NCBI GenBank assembly: GCA_947561715.1
Contig: OX387202.1
Location: forward strand, 7,391,001 to 7,455,000
Reading direction: 5' to 3'
DNA length: 64,000 nucleotides
From: Ascidia mentula
Lineage: Eukaryota > Chordata > Ascidiacea > Phlebobranchia > Ascidiidae
This document shows, piece after piece, positions 13,169 through 25,300 of the stretch. The notes below the pieces were generated by a model. The model was not told the origin of the DNA and ran no database searches. It worked only from the letters and a program-made list of their open reading frames with translations. The stretch's first letter is position 1. Each line of letters opens with the position of its first letter. A program made the translations under genes and the position numbers.

Positions 13169-13557
13169 CATAGAAATCTGTGCGATATATATTTTTATTG
13201 AAATATATATTTATTTTAACTCAAATTTATAAACAAAAATAACAGGTGGTGGCCCAGTGGCCCTGTTTACGCCTAATCATTAAATTCGCATAGATTTTTG
13301 TTTTGCACATACTTATATGTGGGTCCTGTTTGGAAAAAACTTTGTGACCCGACGTAGTAGTATTTTCCGCATAGAAAAGTTTTAAGGTCGCATAGTAACT
13401 TGACTACATTATGTAAGCTTTAACGTATTGCATGCCGAGTTCGATGTGGTGCTTTTGCTTTACATTTACTTTAATGATCCATATTTTGGTAGGCCAATGT
13501 GTTGTATTTTATGTTGTGTAGATGATTTCATTTTGAAACTAAAAACCTTGTTTAACC
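13169..13557. promoter_or_regulatory. Upstream region of NDUFB4
   Basis: No coding frame or repeat was recognised. The interval must carry the promoter and any 5' untranslated sequence of NDUFB4, and possibly of the following RFESD gene if the two are co-transcribed. Confidence 0.35.
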
Positions 13558-13992
13558 ATGATGGAATCTACAGATGGTGAGGTTCTTAAGAAGGTCAAGC
13601 AGCGAAAGTGGTATGACTTCCGTCCCCGTTTGGACTTCAGACCCAGCCTAATTTCAACAATGCCACCAACTATTGATCCAAACAATTGGACCAAAATCAC
13701 CCCAGATGAATTAAAAGCTCACCAGCAGCGCCAAGAAATTCGTGGTCGTCTTAGGCGAGAATATTGGATGAAGAAATACCACCCAGTAAATGAGAAATAC
13801 TTCAATGTGCATCTTACTGATAAGGCATTTGTCCATTTCAACAAAGCCAAGTCGGTGTATCATTTAAAAGAGACTTTTCAATTTGGTAGAGCAACTGTAA
13901 AATCATTGCTATTAGTGTTTGTGTTGCCTGTTGCATCAATGTATGTATTTCTACACCCAGACAAAGAACTACATGAACCTGTTCTTAAATAA
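13558..13992 (+). CDS. NDUFB4: NADH dehydrogenase 1 beta subcomplex subunit 4 (complex I accessory subunit)
   Basis: A single-exon frame of 144 residues. PPTIDPNNWTKITPDELKAH and RGRLRREYWMKKYHP align with the human NDUFB4 region around PETLDPAEY and AQLKREYLLQYNDP. One membrane helix follows (about residues 118-133, SLLLVFVLPVASMYVFL), as expected for this inner-membrane accessory subunit of complex I. The N-terminus is about 15 residues longer than in human. Two adjacent ATGs open the frame, and the second (13561) is equally plausible. The stop codon overlaps an AATAAA (13988-13993). RFESD begins 143 bp downstream on the same strand. Confidence 0.78.
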   Translation: MMESTDGEVLKKVKQRKWYDFRPRLDFRPSLISTMPPTIDPNNWTKITPDELKAHQQRQEIRGRLRREYWMKKYHPVNEKYFNVHLTDKAFVHFNKAKSVYHLKETFQFGRATVKSLLLVFVLPVASMYVFLHPDKELHEPVLK

Positions 13993-14135
13993 ATACTAAA
14001 TGTGTAATTCTATGTGCTGTTTATTTTGGTCTGACTAAATTAAAATTTCTATGTCAAATTTAAACATTCATGGAACCAATGTGTAACTTGTATTGTTTGT
14101 GATCTAGCAATTAGTTAAAGCTTTGCTATAAAAAT

Positions 14136-15829
14136 ATGGCTTCAATTTCAACATTTCTTGCGTCACTGTATGATGGTTCATCAACGTCAGCAAGTGTCGC
14201 CGACCCTAATGTGGAGGAGAACGATGGTGTCAAGCAATGGAGACAAATTGGTTCAAAAAAGTAAATAGTTTATTTGTTCAAAAATATAATAGTTTGTATT
14301 TATTCTAATAATAAGTGCATTATTTTTTTTTCAGCAAACTTTCTATTAAGCCCTGTAAAAGAGTGTATTCATCAGCTGGAAAAAAGTTTGATGTTGCATT
14401 ATATTGTGTTCACGGAAAGTTCTATGCTATTAATGCAGTGTGTCCTCATATGGGTATTTTTTATTTGTTTAGACTTTGCTATTACATCATTGCAAGTTAT
14501 AAAACCAAACAAATTTTCCAGCTTTAACCAATCTATTATTGTCTGTTGTATAGGTTGGACTGAGCCCATTAAACTAATAATGTAACTTATTTAGGTGGCC
14601 CATTAGATGTAATTGTTGATTTGGAAGAGCTACTGGATATGCCTGTACCACATGCTATGTGTCCATGGCATTTGTATGCTTATAATTTAACTACAGGATC
14701 ATCTCCACAAGGAATCAAAGTAAGATACAGACATATACATAGTGTGTGTATTGGTTATAACAGGGGGGTGATATTGTGCTGATTTCTAAACTTGTTTACT
14801 TAAAATTAAGAGTAAGATCTTAGAAAATGTGCTTGTTTCCATGAAATGTGCATGCCCAGATTTTTCATCTAAAAGTGTTTTTGTATGAAATGAGTTTTAC
14901 GGGAGGGTGCAAATTTTCATAGCATGTTACAGCCATAGGCGCCGACTTTAAAATTTTGTCGGGTATGCCAAATTATATTGCGTCATTTTATGACGTCATA
15001 AAATGCAAAATATCTTTCTTGGCGATAAAAAAGGGTGGGACGTGAGACTATGTTAAGGCTTGTAGTTTACGAACTTCACGCAGCGCAAAGTACTTTTCCA
15101 AAAGAACGCATGTTTATTTGCGGTAAGACCGCATTGAACATTAAACAAAGGGCCTTTTTCAAACGACAAAGAGAAACTCCAAAACAGCAGCACGACGAAC
15201 GTTTGTCAGATTTTCGGGTATGCGGCAAACCCGAGATTTTCGTCCGGGTATGCGAGGCATACCCGGCATACCCGTGTTCGGCGCCTATGGTTACAGCCTA
15301 GTTATGTGGCAACATAAACATATTGTAACATGCACACGGACTTAAATCTCAAAAAAATCTGTGATTCCTGTGATATAATCACAAAGGGTTTGCTCAAAAA
15401 CATTGAGAACACCAGGGGAGGGTAAACTTTTCGTTTCATGTGCCAGAAATTATCAAAAATTTAACAGTCAGGTCAATGTTCCACTCATAAAGGAGACATG
15501 TAGTGCACATGTTAAGCAACATGTTTTGTATTAATTCTGAGTCAGATCAAAAGACCATACAGGCCAGATTTGGTCCCGGGCTGGAGTTTGTATATGTCAG
15601 TCCTAGTCTAAAAAAATCCATGTATAAAATTATGTAAATTCCAGGATTTCCATTTTTCCAGCCATCCTGCATTAGCATTAGTTGTGTGAGGCATATGCTG
15701 ATAAAAACTAACAGTATTTTTTTTTATCCTCAGGCACAGACACATTCTGTGAAAGTTGAAAACGGGTATGTTTATATTTTTCATGAAACAGAGTTATCCA
15801 TACACCCATATGAAACAGATATTGATTAA
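14136..15829 (+). CDS. RFESD: Rieske [2Fe-2S] domain protein, RFESD-like
   Basis: Exons 14136-14260, 14335-14453, 14595-14719 and 15734-15829 splice in phase to 154 residues. The two iron-sulphur ligand boxes are present: CPHMGGPL (Cys, His) and CPWH (Cys, His), 25 residues between them. They are followed by YNLTTG and GIKAQTHSVKVENGYVYI, matching the vertebrate RFESD order (CYHSGGPL, CPWHKYKITLATG, GIKQRIHTV). The last exon stays open through a GT at its start and ends after TDID. Vertebrate RFESD function is not established; a soluble electron-transfer or iron-sulphur role is inferred from the domain. A hAT-type MITE sits in the third intron. Confidence 0.9.
14934..15289. mobile_element. 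hAT-type MITE in RFESD intron 3
   Basis: The inverted ends CATAGGCGCCGAC and CGGCGCCTATG are flanked by a perfect 8-bp duplication GTTACAGC (14926-14933 and 15290-15297). The element is 356 bp with no transposase. The terminal sequence resembles the element at 49672-50182. Confidence 0.9.
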
Positions 15830-16967
15830 CTTAACCCCGAGTACCATTAAGTTTTCAATGGCTCCTATTATTTACCTATTTGGGAACTTCAACGGCACAA
15901 AAAATTTTTTTTTCATATATGTACTTGGGTTGTATTTCCTAAATCTTGACCCTATTAGTAAATGAACAAACATGAGTTTTACCCAATACTTAGTGCAGCA
16001 CTGCTTCTCTGAACAAAATTTCATAAGATGTTGCACATGTCATAGCAGCAACATTAAATGGGTAAAACACACTAAAACCTAACTTTTTAAAAACACTTTT
16101 AGGCTAGTGTAGCCCATAGGATTACTCGCACTGGTTGAGAAATATTTTTTAGATTGCTAGTTTTTACGCGGTACAAATTTACGATACACATCTTGCCAGT
16201 ATTACTTTATTTTTTATATGTTGTGGTGTCTTCACTGTATTTTGTGAACTATGAAGGTGATTTTTCAAAGTTTGTGATTTGTTTGATTTAATAATGTTGC
16301 ATTGTGGAATTGGGTTTGTAGATTTTGTATGTGCAATATACTCTTTTTATAATTGTGTTTGTGGAAAGAAATAGGTATTGTTAATATCAGAACAAATGTG
16401 CAATAAAAAATCACAGCTGTGTGGGTTGTTTCATGTTGTTATCTTATGTCAATCTTCGTGTGAGGACTGAAAACTACTAACATAATGTACTGAGTAGGTT
16501 TTATGCGTACTTATCATGACTGTGCTTAATCCAAATCAAGTCATTTTTATTTTAGCATGAAAAATTCACACATGAACGATAATCATGGTAATAAAATGGA
16601 ATGGGCACTGATAAAACCATAATTGTTCCAGTTGCACTGGAAGGATGGCAACAACAGACATTTGATAGCCATTCGGTCGTGCTGGCCAAAGCAAACGCAT
16701 CAAAAAACGCTAAATCGGTTCACAGAACGTTTCCGTAGATACTAAAGGACATACGTAACAAAAAACAAACCTCTATGGACATACGTAACAACTAAAGGAC
16801 ATACGTAACAAAAAATAAACCTCTATGTAGGCCTAAAAAGGGTACTTTTATTTTTAAATATTACCACAATTTTATTAACTCTTCCATAAATAATACACAA
16901 ATTGTAGAACAAACAATCATCAAAAGTCGAACTATCAAACAAAATGAATCCCATGTTTCGCATGAAA
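15830..16967. other. Intergenic DNA downstream of RFESD
   Basis: Mostly unremarkable AT-rich sequence. A 50-bp-spaced direct repeat (16741-16777 and 16791-16827, core GACATACGTAACA) lies near the right side. No gene was recognised. Confidence 0.4.
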
Positions 16968-16980
16968 GCAATCTGCTAGT

Positions 16981-17241
16981 AAGGTTCACAGGCTTCGCAG
17001 CCAAGCTGGATCAGCCACTTTTCCCGACAAGTCGGAGCGAGATCTGAAAAATCAAGCTCCCGGTGAGGTTTGAACTCACGACTCTGGGCTAACCGGGCCC
17101 AACGCTCTACCAACTGAGCACGGGGTATATTGTGGCCAAGGTACACTGGTGCGCAAACGCACAACTTGTCAGGCGACCTTCACATGCGTAGAGGATCTCC
17201 ACCACCGTAATCAGACAACGCAGAAGTAATGCCATGCTTAC
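16981..17241 (-). mobile_element. tRNA-derived SINE with 13-bp target duplication
   Basis: The 13-mer GCAATCTGCTAGT occurs at 16968-16980 and 17242-17254. On the minus strand the insert contains a tRNA-like segment (about 17056-17124) with A-box-like GCTCAGTTGGTAGAGC and B-box-like GAGTTCAAACCTC, then a tail shared with 29234-29399 (GCTGATCCAGC). The anticodon arm pairs and its loop reads like a Thr (GGT) anticodon, but the acceptor stem does not pair. About 100 bases precede the tRNA head and are unexplained. The tRNA arms imply RNA polymerase III transcription (inference). Confidence 0.85.
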
Positions 17242-17254
17242 GCAATCTGCTAGT

Positions 17255-17676
17255 TGATGTTTCTTGAATGAATTCACGTTCTGCGTTTTGGCAAACATTT
17301 ACTTATGCACCTATTTGTAGTTGAAAGACCATGATTTAGCTGTGGATAGGGACCTCAGTTAATTATTAACCTGCTAACAAGAACCAATCGACAAACCTTC
17401 ACAGAAAAACAAACGCGTTATCAGTACATCTTAGCTTTTAATGGCGGGTGAAGTTTACCAAATAGATGCAGCGACAATTTGTATTTTTAAACAGGTCTTT
17501 TTTAGCTATGTTCAGTTTGACTGACATGTTGGTCAAGTCACCTACCAGAAAGCAGTTACTGATTTGTTTTGTTTTTGAAGTATAGTTGGTATAGTTTCAT
17601 CAATTTATTTTGCGTTTCTCGAAACTATAAACCACTTTTTGTATTGCTACTCTGACTGAAGCAGTAAAAAAGTGAA
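17255..17676. promoter_or_regulatory. Upstream region of Rab gene A
   Basis: No coding frame or recognisable repeat. It carries the presumed promoter of the Rab gene that starts at 17677. Confidence 0.35.
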
Positions 17677-20600
17677 ATGAACAGGGAAAACTTTGATTGG
17701 CAGTGTAAACTAATCACAATTGGTGATTCTAATGTGGGCAAAACCTCTGTGATCAGGAGATTTACCCGAAAACAGTTTTCAACAAACTGCAAGGCCACGA
17801 TTGGTAAGTGAAGTATATACACGCTGATCTTTGCACCTTCTTTATACCAAAGACTCCCAAAAAGACCAAAACCGAATGACCATTGCCTACGCGTTTTCAA
17901 ATGAACATAAGATGTTCATTGAGGATCCTACAGTATTTTTCCCACATAGACTAAAATTTGATGTAATTGAAGTGGGATTTAATTGCGCCTGCATGCAGTA
18001 ATACGAGATTATATGTATATCCAATGGGGACCAGCATGGATAAAGGGAACCATGGATATTATTGTTTGCTTTAAAACCGAGAGATTTCTATAATTCTTAA
18101 ACAACAAGCCCTGTTCTGAATCCAGTCAACATATTAGTAGGATTTGTATGGAAAAAATTGGTCAATACCATTTCGGTGTGTAAACGAAATTAGATTGTTT
18201 GGAAATGGAATGGGTTTTGATGGGATACATAAAGTGTCCCAGACAATCGTGGTGAATCGTTTTGCCCTTTTTTAAGGTTTGTAAGAATAAAGTTATAGGT
18301 TCAATTGCTTTTTTGATTAACATCTTATTTCTTTTACGCCCCACCGAAATTGTTTTCAGCAATGTTAATTTGTTGGCCATTGTTAAATAAAATGAAAAGA
18401 CTGTACAACACAGTAATAAATTCAATTATTTTAGGCGTGGACTATGAGAGGCAGACGATGATAATCAACAACGAAACAATAAATGTTCAGATTTGGTGGG
18501 TTGTCTTATTTAATGGCCATATTTTTTTTATTTTCAGATTGGTCCGTTTAAAACGTTTGGCCAATAGATAAATATTTTCTCACGCTCCACATATATTTTT
18601 CGTAATGTCCCAACTAAATCATTACTGCAAAAAAAACTATAATTATAGGCCTGTGTTTCCAAAACTTTTTTGTCCACGGAAAATCTAGCCACAGTTTTGA
18701 AGTACATGTCACATTATGCCATCGTAAACCGTTTTTGCTGCAACGAAATTGACGTCATACAAGGCGTTCACGTCAAAAAAATGCCTTGTTGGTATAGGAA
18801 AAGCGCCTTATATTGTCGATATCGAAAAAGTGATGCTATGACCGCCTCAAAATTTAATTGCTTATCTTTTGCCGGATGTGGACAAAACGACAATGCTTTA
18901 ATAAGTTCTATTTGACGCTATAAATAAACAATAACGGTTTGTCTTTGTCGTGTTTTAGAAAAGTTTATGCATGACGTTAGGAATCATAAATGCCTTGACC
19001 ACAAAAGTACCCTGTCCCAGTGACAGTTTTATTATAACGAAACTAAACAAGACCTAGTACGTCGAAACAGCCGCAATCTTTTGTAGTTAAAACAAACAAT
19101 CAATATCCGTTTGTTGCACTTGTTCACTAGTTGTGCTCCTGTTTAAAAAAACTACACTAAACCAGTTTTACAATAAGCAAAGTGGAGCCAATAATATGAA
19201 TTGTGTAAGCTGCAGACAGGCCACGGTTTCGACAAATTAGGTCTTGTTTAGTTTCGTTATAACAAAACTGTTAGGTCGAAACAGTGACCATCTGTCTGCA
19301 GCTTACAGTTTCCATTCCTATGCATAAGCCTCGTTGGCAGCTCTCGCACGACTGATGTGCCTTGTATGACGTCACGCAACAATAATCTCGCTTTCGCACG
19401 ATTACGGTGGCAACGGTTAAAACGCAGCTTTTATCAACTGTATCTCAGAAACCTGTGGCCATATCAAACTACTTTTTTCCCAAAAACTTGTTAAAAGATT
19501 TTTATAGTTTAATTTATTTTAGTTTAATTTTTCATGTCACTTGCACTCTAAGTTGTCTGGGGACATTCATAACGTCTGAAGTTTTTCCTGGAAACCACTA
19601 AAGAAACCATTGGCGTAGATTATTATGCGTTATGAATGGTGGTTTTAAAAGTGCTTACCCCGTTTTGTTTTGGCTACTGTAGGGACACAGCTGGGCATGA
19701 AAGACATCAATCCTTACCCATACCTTACTACAGAAGCGCGAAAGGCGTTTTAACTGTTTATGACATCACAAGGAGCACTTCTTTTGAAAATGTAGAAAAT
19801 TGGATTCAAAAGTTTAAACGAGTAAGTGTATTGGGTTTCACTGATTTATATTTGTGGTAAATTTGTTTAATTTGACTGCAAGCTGTGGCATAGCAGGTTT
19901 AATTTTCGAAACCCTTACATAAAATCTTGCCTTGAAGTTTGTTATAACATGCTGCACCATTTACCTGAAGCTCTTGCGCATTTGAAAGTTGCAACAACAA
20001 AACAATAAAATGTGCGCAACAACTAAGACTGCAGTATGAATAGATTTCGCATGAATATTAATTTACCGCATTCGTAGTACCCACATGCATTTATTCCCGC
20101 AAATTGTTAAAATAAAAACCGCCAAAATGAACTTTTTCACAATTTTGACACACACAGAAGATTTTTGAAAGTGCTACTATAAGATCATTTTTACCCCTTG
20201 TAGTAACAGTTCTTTTTGGATATATGCGAAGTTCATCCAAGTATCTCGTTTTAGTATTCCGGGGACAACGTGGAAATGATGCTCATTGGAAACAAGTGCG
20301 ACTTAAAAGACCAACGAGAAGTTGAGAAAAGCAAAGGTGAACAGGTAACAATGCACAGTAGCTTTTAATTCTCAACAAAGTATTTTTGGTTAAACTTTTA
20401 AAGGTTACAGTATCAGAAGAATCATTAAATAAACCAAACACGAATATTTTAATAACTACAAATTACAAAATAAAAAATTATGCCGTTTGCAGTTTGCCCG
20501 GGAACATGGAATGTTTTTCATAGAAACTAGTGCCAAGGAAAACATTAATGTTGATGATGCTTTCACGGACATTGTAACTGCAATTGCAGAAAACGTAATA

Positions 20601-21025
20601 TTAAGTATTATTATTTTAAGTTTGATGGAATAAATGAGGTAAAGTGCAAACGCGAGAGAAAACGACAAAACGTAAATGTTGTGGATGTTAGATTTTGGGG
20701 CAATCGCCCCCCCAGTGCACTTTTGTTAGGCCTACAACAAAACTCGCAAAAACAGATTTGATTACATAAAATTTTTCAGTCCAAGTTTCATTTTTGTATT
20801 TAAAAAAAACAATACTTCTGATGAACAATTCTGGATCCGGTTCTATGTTCATGACATAAAAAAGCACTTTTTTAACGTGTTTATTTCAATAAACTTAGCT
20901 TATTTGCTTTTTTCGTTAAAGCCTTGAATATCTTTTAGCACATCGGTGAAACAATAAGTCATTCTGACGAACTACGACCACTTGAAGCAAGGAATAGTCA
21001 AGACCAAACTTGTTGTGAGATCTGA
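17677..21025 (+). CDS. Atypical Rab-family small GTPase (Rab gene A)
   Basis: Six exons: 17677-17803, 18435-18495, 19683-19821, 20255-20344, 20493-20594 and 20939-21025, in phase, 201 residues. G1 is GDSNVGKTS, G2 is T in ATIGVDY, G3 is DTAGHE, G4 is NKCDL and G5 is ETSAK. The switch II catalytic Gln of Rabs is His here, and the third variable P-loop residue (usually Gly) is Asn. The C-terminus TCCEI has two cysteines followed by two residues, compatible with prenylation either as a Rab double-Cys or as a CaaX-like end. Rabs switch between GDP and GTP forms to recruit effectors to membranes; the Gln loss predicts weak intrinsic hydrolysis. The closest subfamily is unclear (Rab8/10/13-like in general appearance). 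Exon lengths 61, 139, 90 and 102 are shared with Rab B and Rab D, and the first three of these with Rab C, whose fifth exon is 99. Confidence 0.9.
18751..19373. repeat. Nested palindromic elements in Rab gene A intron 2
   Basis: The outer perfect arms GACGTCATACAAGGC (18751-18765) and GCCTTGTATGACGTC (19359-19373) enclose a long inner pair at about 19023-19058 and 19236-19271 (TAACGAAACTAAACAAGACC and its complement). A further pair lies at 19205-19219 and 19292-19306 (GTAAGCTGCAGACAG). This looks like one foldback or MITE inserted in another. Superfamily not determined. Confidence 0.7.
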
Positions 21026-22310
21026 CGACAGGAAAATATTTTCACCAAGCTCATCCCGCCATATTCGCTTCTCATTATACCATATAAATTACATGTATAT
21101 GGTTTCCCATGTCTTGGTGCCAAGCGAACAATTGTTTCACTTCGGTTTTATTGTTCCAGTTGAAGAACAGAACAGTTGATTTACCTTAAATTCTACAACC
21201 AGTTTTAAAACAACTTACAAAAAAACAATATACGCGAAACTATGTTGGCAATACCGTCATTATAGAAAATATTTTCCTTCACAAAAACAATAAAACTCAA
21301 AGATTAAATTCCAATGGCGTAAATGCTGGCATATAGAACTGAACAACCAAATTGCCAACGTGAAATTATTCATCTTCGTAACACATATTTATAAGGTACG
21401 CATCGTTGTAGTCATATGTTTCATATTTTCAAACCAACCTTTTCCTGTACAGTGGAGCGATCATGTCAATCATGCCATTGTTTTAAACTTTACTGCGTTC
21501 TCTAGATGATTTAACACATAAATAAGTAGGGTAATGAACGTGATAGTATTTCCACCGTAAGGCAACAAGGAACGTTTGAAGCATAGTAATACAATTTCGC
21601 GTGCTTGGTGACCGCAACTGGAAATAAATAAATAAAAGTGTTGTTCTGTCAGACACCTCATCAAAGTCCATGAATGCATTATTTCCTACTTTTTGTCTTC
21701 AAGGGCATTTTGAACGTCGTTTATAAAGCTTTGGATTTGACCGCCCCAGTGTGTTTTTAGTTTCGTTGTTTCAATAAAAACAGTTGGATTGGGGTGCGTG
21801 AATCGAAATGAAGTACAGAGTCCACAGCAACCACGTACATAATAGCTAAACACACACTTTTTAAACACTTAACATAAACATGCACAAACCATACAAGGTA
21901 TTAAGAGACTTTTTAAAACCAATTAATAGCTGCAGACTGCTATTAAATTGGTACCGACCTGTACTAAACATTTGTTAAATCCGCAGAAAATATTTAACTT
22001 TGTATCAACGCAAATTTCTCATGATCTATATCCACATGAACGAGTTACTAGTTTATAGTTATATGTTCTTGTTTGCAACCACCCTTTTGAGCACCACATT
22101 TTCGTGGTCTGCTAAACGTCAAACGCGTGGCATGTTCATGGATCATACAAGTCTTCTCTCATAGCGATTGTTACCTCAGTACAACCAACAAACGTTTGCG
22201 AATCGTTTATTGAACTTAAAACATGTGGAACACCCAAAACACGACAATCTACTATTCGAGCAGAACGTATAAAGACAGAGTTCAACCTCTGTTCTAAGCT
22301 TCTACCAACT
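21026..22310. other. Intergenic DNA between Rab gene A and SYCP3 (convergent genes)
   Basis: Two convergent genes end at its borders. A minus-strand open frame ending near 21686 was considered as an SYCP3 tail and rejected. Nothing else recognised. Confidence 0.4.
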
Positions 22311-25300
22311 TCACTGGTACAACATCGAATGGAGGGATTTTCTCATATTTGCCATCTCCTGCTTGCGCTAAATGCAGGAAACTCTTTGAAATGACGAAGT
22401 TAAACTTGTTTCTAATAAGACGTGTGATTTTTTCCGAATTACTGACCGACACCAATATGCTATAATTTATGACGTAAAGCGTTCGGATCGAGCCGCAAGT
22501 GATTGTGAAACAATTTTATTTTGGTAAACAACCACAATATACGACTTGTTATCATTTAATAATCATTTCACGCCTGTTGGATAGAAAGGTGAATTGTTAG
22601 TGATATGATGACGTTGTTTTCACTTTCAAATTAAAACCTGCGGTTATCACCAAACTCAAACCCTAGATGAGCAACACGTATCTCAAATATTATAAGATGA
22701 ACCACCAACCAATTATATTTAATTTGCATCGATGGAAGGCATTGGTTTGGCAGTGAATTATATTCCTCGCCACAAGTAGGCTCTCCGGAAACTAACGGGA
22801 TTAAAACAAGTTACCGAGTCTTGTAGAAACTTTTTTTGTAGTGTTTCCATCTCTTTTGTAAGTTCCCCATTGAGGCTCCCGTGTTGATTAGAATGAGTGG
22901 CCTCTACTTCGGTCATGCTGCAGAACGCATACACTTCAGACAATGGATTATATTTCATTGCAATTTATAAATATATGCGGTAGTTTCTAGTTAATGTCCA
23001 CCAGAATGGCCTAAGAAATACAGTTTATGAAACTTGTGTCGGATATAAATTATATTAGCTGCAAAATGCCGAAAAGAGTGAACACTTGACCCACATTTAT
23101 TTTGGTATTGGCTATGCTTTTATTTTTTTTGGTGTTCAAACATATTTTTCACCTGACATCAAGCTTATTCGAAAACATGCTATGGTACTTCACTGGTTGA
23201 GAAACACTGCTTTCGCCTGTGGTTTTACAGTGATAAACCTACCTCTTAGCATACTGGTCATGTAATTGCTTCATTGATTTAAATCGCTGCATCTGTACCA
23301 TTCTTACTTGGGACATTAACTTCAGCTGCTGGTTAATTAGACTCTGGGTTTGGTCAAAGAAAGACACCTTTTACTTTTTAACCTAGTGTTATACTCTTCT
23401 GTATGAACTTACGTTTAGTTTATCATCTGTTTCTTTTGCTTTATCAATATCTGCTTCCCACTGTTTAAGAACTGCGCTCACCTGGTAACATAACACATGA
23501 AGTATACAAATAAAATCGCCTACGTTGTCACATCTGCCATGTCTCTCCAGGTCTGCTTCATGTTCCTATCTAATTACCTGTTTCTTGTATTCTTCATTCA
23601 GTTTTTGTCTGTCAGCTTTCTGCAAAATTAAGCAAATTACTTTGGCTGTTACGTACATGACAATTTATTGTATTTTTTAGTTAATATATCGGTTTGTAAT
23701 TTAAAGCATTTAATCTATGAATATATTTGTTTCAGCCGAACAAATTAACAACTAGAATAAATGTATGATCCATCACCCGTGTGGTATTATAGTGAATGAC
23801 TTGCGGCTTCCTTTTTCAAAAAAAATATCTTGTCTTCTGTAAAAACTAAAATTACTCAAACGTCCTCGTTTTTTCCTCGCAATTATTTTTATAATCCCCA
23901 TTTAACCTGATTAGAAGTTGACAAAAATATATAAAGTGAGTATTTGGTTGAAAGAACACCCACTCAGCATTTTGGCGAAATATACTCAGTCGCAAACCGC
24001 ACCACGTGGTATTCTTAACCTTCGAAAATGAACCTGCCTAATCGCATACCTACCCACTGTCAGGCTTTTAACTCGAGACAATCAAACCATGGACTTAAAT
24101 ACAAAGCGTTTACATAGTTATTTTTATTTGGGTCTTGTGAAAAAGCGTTAGACATTGCATGTTACAAACAGATAACAGCAGCAGCAGAAAGCCAAACGGG
24201 CGTTTGGAATCGCAACGTTCGCAGAAACTGAATAATTTGTCTATATTTAGTCAAAACCGTGCGGATGTTGTGAATAATTTTCATTACTTTTAAACGATCA
24301 TTGTATTTAGGAGTCTTTTCCATCGATCTTATATCACACAATTTTACAAAAATGTGTAATCATCAGGCGCCATATTCAGTGACGTATCAGTAAAAGTGTC
24401 ACTGAGACGGGTTATTTTTATGACAGTAAAACGAGAGCTCAAAGAGTTAACTAGTGTTTTTTAAAGCATTATCGTTTTGTCCACTCCCTGTACAAGATCA
24501 GTACAATTCATTTAGTGCTGGCTGTACCAACGAGGTATATACCAAGACAACCTTAAAGCCCAAAGAAATAAGACAATCAACACAAATATCCTGCTGTGGC
24601 ATGACTGACGACCGTTTGTCTTGCAGTACAATTCTTACATATTAAAACCATAGCGTACGAGTGTGTGTGGTGCATAAATGAGTTGATTCGACCGAATGTA
24701 TTTGCAAAATTGCCGAATATTCGGCTTAGGTTCGAACGGAATTTAACTTTAGATCAGAACATCACTATAGTCACATACAGCCGTCCACCCTGGAAATACG
24801 AAACCTTGGAAATTACAAGATTTTTATTGTATATTTTTTGAAGGCAAACCAATCTAAAAAAATGAGTAGCTGTACAATTAGCCAATTCTTATTTTTGTCA
24901 GTATATGACAAATGACAACTTGTAGTAAAAAATACGATTAACACTTACTTGAGTTTGTAGCACAGCATCAACTCTTTCTTGTGATGTTGTACATTGCTTT
25001 GCAAATGCTTCTAACTTCCGACGTTTGGCATTAATCGTTTTTTTCATATCTGAGCCAAACTGCTGCAGCAATGTCGTCACTGGTCTAAGAGTAGGATAAA
25101 ATAGTCTTACATAAAAAAGTAAAATAAAGATATCTACATTGTCTATATGCCATCCCCCAAAAAAATACATACACATAATATGCCTTGCACAAACAAAGCA
25201 GATCTTTGTATCATCATCTACATTTTAAACTGCATCAAGCTTTTTTAGTTGCACTGTATGATATGATTAAGCACAGTTTGATATTTAAACAACATACAAC

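Noticed and set aside
17056-17124. A tRNA gene on the minus strand (Thr-like anticodon loop)
   Set aside because: The acceptor stem does not pair and the segment lies inside an insert bracketed by a 13-bp target duplication, so it is the head of a SINE.
21686-21868. SYCP3 last exon (minus frame ending ALEDKK)
   Set aside because: No acceptor in the required phase; the true terminal exon RKQEMANMRKSLHSMLYQ was found at 22311-22367 with matching phase.
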